From Saccharopolyspora phatthalungensis (lineage in GTDB: Bacteria > Actinomycetota > Actinomycetes > Mycobacteriales > Pseudonocardiaceae): a stretch of DNA of 64,000 nucleotides. The position numbers and the translations under genes are program-made. How positions within the stretch are numbered: position 1 is the first letter of the stretch; the number at the start of each line of letters is the position of its first letter. A model generated the notes under the pieces. That model had not been told where the DNA came from. It searched no databases and saw only the letters and a list, made by a program, of their open reading frames with translations. Location of the stretch: contig NZ_JACHIW010000001.1 of assembly GCF_014203395.1 (NCBI RefSeq), forward strand, positions 3,579,501 through 3,643,500, in the 5' to 3' direction. Positions 61,010 to 64,000 of this stretch are shown piece after piece.

Positions 61010-63133
61010 ATGGCCACGGAGACGGTTGTCTCCGCGGACATGCCGCCTTCCAGCCGATGCCGCGTTCCGCACCGGGATCGGACGATCCGGGCCCGCCTGA
61101 CGCGTGTCGGCGTGTTGCCGAGCACCATCCTGCTGGTTCTCTGGCTCGGCTTCTCGTCGCTGACCGTGTACGACGGCTATTTCTCCCGGGCCGTCGCCAG
61201 CGGGATGAAAGACACCTCGGTCTCCGCGATGAAAGGCCTGGTGGCGTTGCAGAAGGAACGCCGGCTGGCCATGGAGCGGCTGAGCCGCCCGGACATCGAC
61301 CCGGCCGCGCTGACCTCCCAGCGCACCCAGACCGACCATGCCATCGGCGTGATGCGCGCCAATCTGCGGAACCTCGTCGCGGACGCGCCGCCGCAGATCG
61401 AAACCCGGGTGCGTGACCTCGAAGCGCTGCTGGCCCGGCTGCCGCAGCAGCGCGCCCGCCTCGACTCCGGGCAGGCGACCCGGACGGAGACCTTCGACTT
61501 CTACAACCGGCTGCTCGACGCCGGGGTCGACCTGTTCGACACCCAGGCGCGGTTGGTGCCGGACCTGGACACCAGCCACGCCGGCCTGGTGGGCGTCGAG
61601 ATGTTCCGGGCCGCCGACCAGATGTCGCGGGCCGCGTCATTGGGCAGCGCCGCGCTGGCCCGCGGGCAGTTCAGCACCGAGGACCACCTGTCCTTCGTAT
61701 TTCTGGTCGGCTCCTACCACTCCAAGCTGGCCACCGGCATACCTGCCGCCGAGCCGCGCGCCGTCGAACTCCACCGGCAGCTCACCGCCGGCGCGGATTG
61801 GGGGCGGCTGGTCAGCTTCGAGAACGCGCTCGTCGAACATTCGCGGCAGCGCAGCGGGAAGTTCGCCGTCGACGGCGCGGCGTGGCGGCAGGCCACCAAC
61901 AAGGTTTCCGAGGAACTGGTGGCGGTCGCGGTGGCGCAGGCCAAGGCCAGCGCCGAACTCGGCATGCGGAACGGGAATTCCCGGTTCATCGAGGTGCTCG
62001 CGGGCAGCTTGGCGGCGCTGGCGGCCGTGCTGGTCGGCATCGCCCTGACCGCGCGCAACGCCCGGCGGCTGGTCGACCGGACCCTGGTCTCCAGGTTGGC
62101 GAAACTGCGCGACGACACGCTGCAACTCGCCCGCCGGAGACTGCCCGACATCATGTCCCGGCTCAAGCGCGGCGAGCGCGTCGACGTCGAAGCCGAGCTC
62201 GTCCCGCTGGACTACGGCAACGACGAGATCGGGCAGGTGGCGGAGGCATTCAACACCGCCCACCACACCGCGGTCGCCGCCGCGGTGCAGGAGAACCAGG
62301 CGAAGGAAGGCATCAACAAGGTCTTCCTCGGCATCGCGCACCGGAACCAGGGGCTGGTGCATCGCCAGCTCAAGGTGCTCGACAAGATGGAACGCAGCGA
62401 GGAGCACCCCGAACGGCTGGACGGGCTGTTCCGGCTGGACCACCTCGCCACCCGTGCCCGGCGCAATGCCGAGAACCTGATCATCCTGGCCGGCGAGCAG
62501 CCGGGTCGGCGGTGGCGCAAGCCGGTGCGGCTGGTGGACATCGTGCGCGCGGCGGTCGCTGAAACCGAGCACTACTACCGGATCCGGGTGCATCCGACGC
62601 CCGACGTCTCGCTGGTCGGCGCGGCCGTGGGAGACGTGATCCACCTGCTGGCCGAGTTGATGGACAACGCCACCTCGTTCTCCTCGCCGGACTCGCAGGT
62701 CCAGGTCTTCAGCAGCGACACACCGCGCGGTGTGCTGCTGCAGATCGAAGACGAAGGGCCGGGCATGCCCCCGGCCGACCGCGACGAGGCCAATGCGCTG
62801 CTGTCCACGCCGCCGAAGTTCGAGGACATCACGGTGCGCGGCGATTCCCGGCTCGGGCTGTTCGTGGTGGCCAGACTCGCCGCCCGCCGCGGCATCGAGG
62901 TGGATCTGCGCGACGCGGCCGAGGGCGGCACGGTGGCGTTCGTCCGGCTGCCGACGGACCTCGTGGCGAGCGAGCCGGCGGACCATCCGCTGCCCACTGA
63001 GCCGCTGCGTTTCCCGGTGACGGACCCCGACGTGCCGCCGCAGGTTGGGCACTCGCCGGAGCGCACGCGTGGCACCATGACCGCGTTCCAACGCGGGACG
63101 CGCGAAGCCCGCCGGGTCGGCAACGGCGAATGA
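61010..63133 (+). CDS. cvnA: Conservon kinase-like ATPase (sensor histidine kinase, nitrate/nitrite-sensor-like)
   Basis: 707 residues. TM1 about residues 36-55; extracytoplasmic helical domain (NIT-like, AMKGLVALQKERRLAMERLS); TM2 about 325-345 (AGSLAALAAVLVGIALTA); HAMP-like linker; then a dimerisation-like helix (IAHRNQGLVHRQLKVLDKM) and an HATPase domain (N-box LLAELMDNATSFSSPDS, G-box EDEGPGM). A conserved phosphoacceptor H-box is not clear, as is common for conservon CvnA proteins. Followed by roadblock and DUF742 genes. Confidence 0.9.
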   Translation: MATETVVSADMPPSSRCRVPHRDRTIRARLTRVGVLPSTILLVLWLGFSSLTVYDGYFSRAVASGMKDTSVSAMKGLVALQKERRLAMERLSRPDIDPAALTSQRTQTDHAIGVMRANLRNLVADAPPQIETRVRDLEALLARLPQQRARLDSGQATRTETFDFYNRLLDAGVDLFDTQARLVPDLDTSHAGLVGVEMFRAADQMSRAASLGSAALARGQFSTEDHLSFVFLVGSYHSKLATGIPAAEPRAVELHRQLTAGADWGRLVSFENALVEHSRQRSGKFAVDGAAWRQATNKVSEELVAVAVAQAKASAELGMRNGNSRFIEVLAGSLAALAAVLVGIALTARNARRLVDRTLVSRLAKLRDDTLQLARRRLPDIMSRLKRGERVDVEAELVPLDYGNDEIGQVAEAFNTAHHTAVAAAVQENQAKEGINKVFLGIAHRNQGLVHRQLKVLDKMERSEEHPERLDGLFRLDHLATRARRNAENLIILAGEQPGRRWRKPVRLVDIVRAAVAETEHYYRIRVHPTPDVSLVGAAVGDVIHLLAELMDNATSFSSPDSQVQVFSSDTPRGVLLQIEDEGPGMPPADRDEANALLSTPPKFEDITVRGDSRLGLFVVARLAARRGIEVDLRDAAEGGTVAFVRLPTDLVASEPADHPLPTEPLRFPVTDPDVPPQVGHSPERTRGTMTAFQRGTREARRVGNGE

Positions 63134-63163
63134 ACCGGCCCAGCAATGACAAGGAAGTGTGGG

Positions 63164-63586
63164 ATGAGCGAGAAGACCGGCTCCGACGGTGAGCTGAACC
63201 GGCTGCTGGACGACCTGGTCGCCCGCGTCGTCGGGGCGCGCGACGGTGTCGTGCTCTCTGCCGACGGCCTGCTCGTGGCGAAGTCCGCGGGGCTGTCCGC
63301 TGCGGATTCCGAGCATCTCGCGGCGATGGCCTCGGCCTTCCAGAGCCTGGCCCGGGAGACCGGGAGGCACTTCGGGGGCGGTCAGGTGCGGCAGACGCTC
63401 GTCGAGCTCGAACACGCCTTCCTCTTCGTCACCGCCGCGGGTTCGGGTGCGTGCCTGGCCGTGCTCGGGGAGGAGGAGGCCGACGTCGGCATGATCGCCT
63501 ACGAGATGAATCTGCTGGTCGTGCGGGTCGGCGACTGCCTTAGCTCGGCGCCACGCACCGAGGTGGCACCGCTGCCCCGCCCATGA
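63164..63586 (+). CDS. cvnB: Conservon roadblock/LC7-domain protein
   Basis: 140 residues with a single roadblock/LC7 fold (RLLDDLVARVVGARDGVVLS, DGLLVAKSAGLS, ALVELEHAFLFVTAAG-like LVELEHAFLFVTAAGSGACL). Such proteins act as GTPase co-regulators. ATG 63164 has AAGGAA upstream. Ends overlapping the DUF742 start. Confidence 0.93.
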   Translation: MSEKTGSDGELNRLLDDLVARVVGARDGVVLSADGLLVAKSAGLSAADSEHLAAMASAFQSLARETGRHFGGGQVRQTLVELEHAFLFVTAAGSGACLAVLGEEEADVGMIAYEMNLLVVRVGDCLSSAPRTEVAPLPRP

Positions 63587-63957
63587 CGCCCAGGGACGAA
63601 GAGCTGTGGCTGGATGAGGAGTCAGGGCCACTGGTCCGGCCGTATGCGATGACGCGGGGCCGCACCCGGCCGGCGCTGCCGGGACTGGACGTGGTCACAC
63701 AGTTGCTGACGTCCTGGCGGGGCCCCGACCACAGCGGACTTTCCGTGGAGCATCTTGACATCCTCCAGTTGTGCGTCCGCCCGCTGTCGGTCGCGGAGGT
63801 GGCGGCGTACCTGGACACCCCGATCATGGTGGCGAAGGTGCTGGTCAGTGATCTGATCGAACGAGGTGCTCTAGTGGTCGGCGCAAGGTCTCGAACGGCG
63901 GTGCGTCCCGACCGAAAACTGCTACAAGCGATCCTAGAAGGCGTCCGCAGACTCTAA
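63583..63957 (+). CDS. cvnC: Conservon DUF742 protein
   Basis: 124 residues: SGPLVRPYAMTRGRTRPALP, then VEHLDILQLCVRPLSVAEVA and VAKVLVSDLIERGALVV, the DUF742 winged-helix-like pattern. ATG 63583 overlaps the roadblock stop by four bases. In conservons a small GTPase gene (cvnD) follows; only 43 bases remain in the window, so it should start beyond the edge. Confidence 0.93.
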   Translation: MTPRDEELWLDEESGPLVRPYAMTRGRTRPALPGLDVVTQLLTSWRGPDHSGLSVEHLDILQLCVRPLSVAEVAAYLDTPIMVAKVLVSDLIERGALVVGARSRTAVRPDRKLLQAILEGVRRL

Positions 63958-64000
63958 CCCACCACAAAATCGAAGACAGCCAACAAAAACCACATCGCCC

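Noticed and set aside
60915..61416. ORF starting ATG 60915 with AAGGAA upstream
   Set aside because: After about 12 hydrophobic codons it becomes a frame-shifted shadow of the conservon kinase gene.

Overview
The window is high-GC DNA, densely coding on both strands, with many GTG starts, 4-base ATGA gene overlaps and several starts that look leaderless. The gene content points to a filamentous actinomycete: a DUF574 methyltransferase, a DUF397/DUF5753 pair, an F420-dependent oxidoreductase, a conservon, a PucR regulator, an LigD-type ligase and an EspG-like protein. Saccharopolyspora or another member of the Pseudonocardiaceae is my best guess. The genus is an inference, because no rRNA or tRNA gene is visible.

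Bases 1-7730 hold the end of an ATP-dependent DNA ligase, a PucR-type regulator, and an lpdA-pdhA-pdhB-pdhC cluster (E3, E1 alpha, E1 beta, E2) closed by a textbook intrinsic terminator. Bases 8050-13070 are housekeeping-like singletons: an EI24/CysZ-like membrane protein, an M20 amidohydrolase, an M50-type membrane protease, an aldo/keto reductase and a DUF574 methyltransferase. Next come a cytochrome P450 and a mutA-mutB-meaB-gntR operon on the minus strand, for propionyl/methylmalonyl-CoA metabolism with its GTPase chaperone and a YtrA-type regulator.

Bases 20000-29500 hold a Ski2-like helicase with DUF3516, a STAND (NB-ARC/TPR) ATPase, and a convergent glycerophosphotransferase/glycosyltransferase-like gene with an 8-bp microsatellite inside its reading frame. 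They also hold a metal-exporting P1B-ATPase divergent from an ArsR repressor with a clear operator between them, and a YnfA-like membrane protein. Bases 29589-35860 are an accessory, partly decayed island. It contains a truncated phosphotransferase, an IS110 transposase remnant, an XRE regulator with an internal Tat-like segment, a three-gene type VII-secretion-like module (small YxxxD partner, WXG-DUF1023 hydrolase, small membrane protein) with an orphan hydrolase C-terminal fragment beside it, and a decayed DUF5753 gene with an intact DUF397 partner.

Bases 35866-50245 form a coherent catabolic region for N-methyl (or S-methyl) compounds. The minus-strand set is a dimethylglycine-dehydrogenase-like flavoprotein, a GcvT/DmdA-like methyltransferase, metF and fhs. 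Beyond a divergent GntR-FCD regulator lies soxBDAG, the heterotetrameric sarcosine oxidase, followed by a ferredoxin reductase and a divergent IclR regulator. Together these would strip methyl groups from a methylated amine such as dimethylglycine and sarcosine, load them on tetrahydrofolate, and oxidise or recover them as one-carbon units.

The rest holds a CPA1 Na+/H+ antiporter, a UBP zinc-finger protein, an APC amino-acid permease, a DUF952-cupin fusion, a TetR regulator with a palindrome beside an LLM flavoprotein, a Ppx/GppA protein, a holin-like membrane protein, an EspG-like protein, and peptidase E. The window ends with the first three genes of a conservon (kinase-like ATPase, roadblock protein, DUF742 protein); the expected GTPase would lie beyond the right edge.
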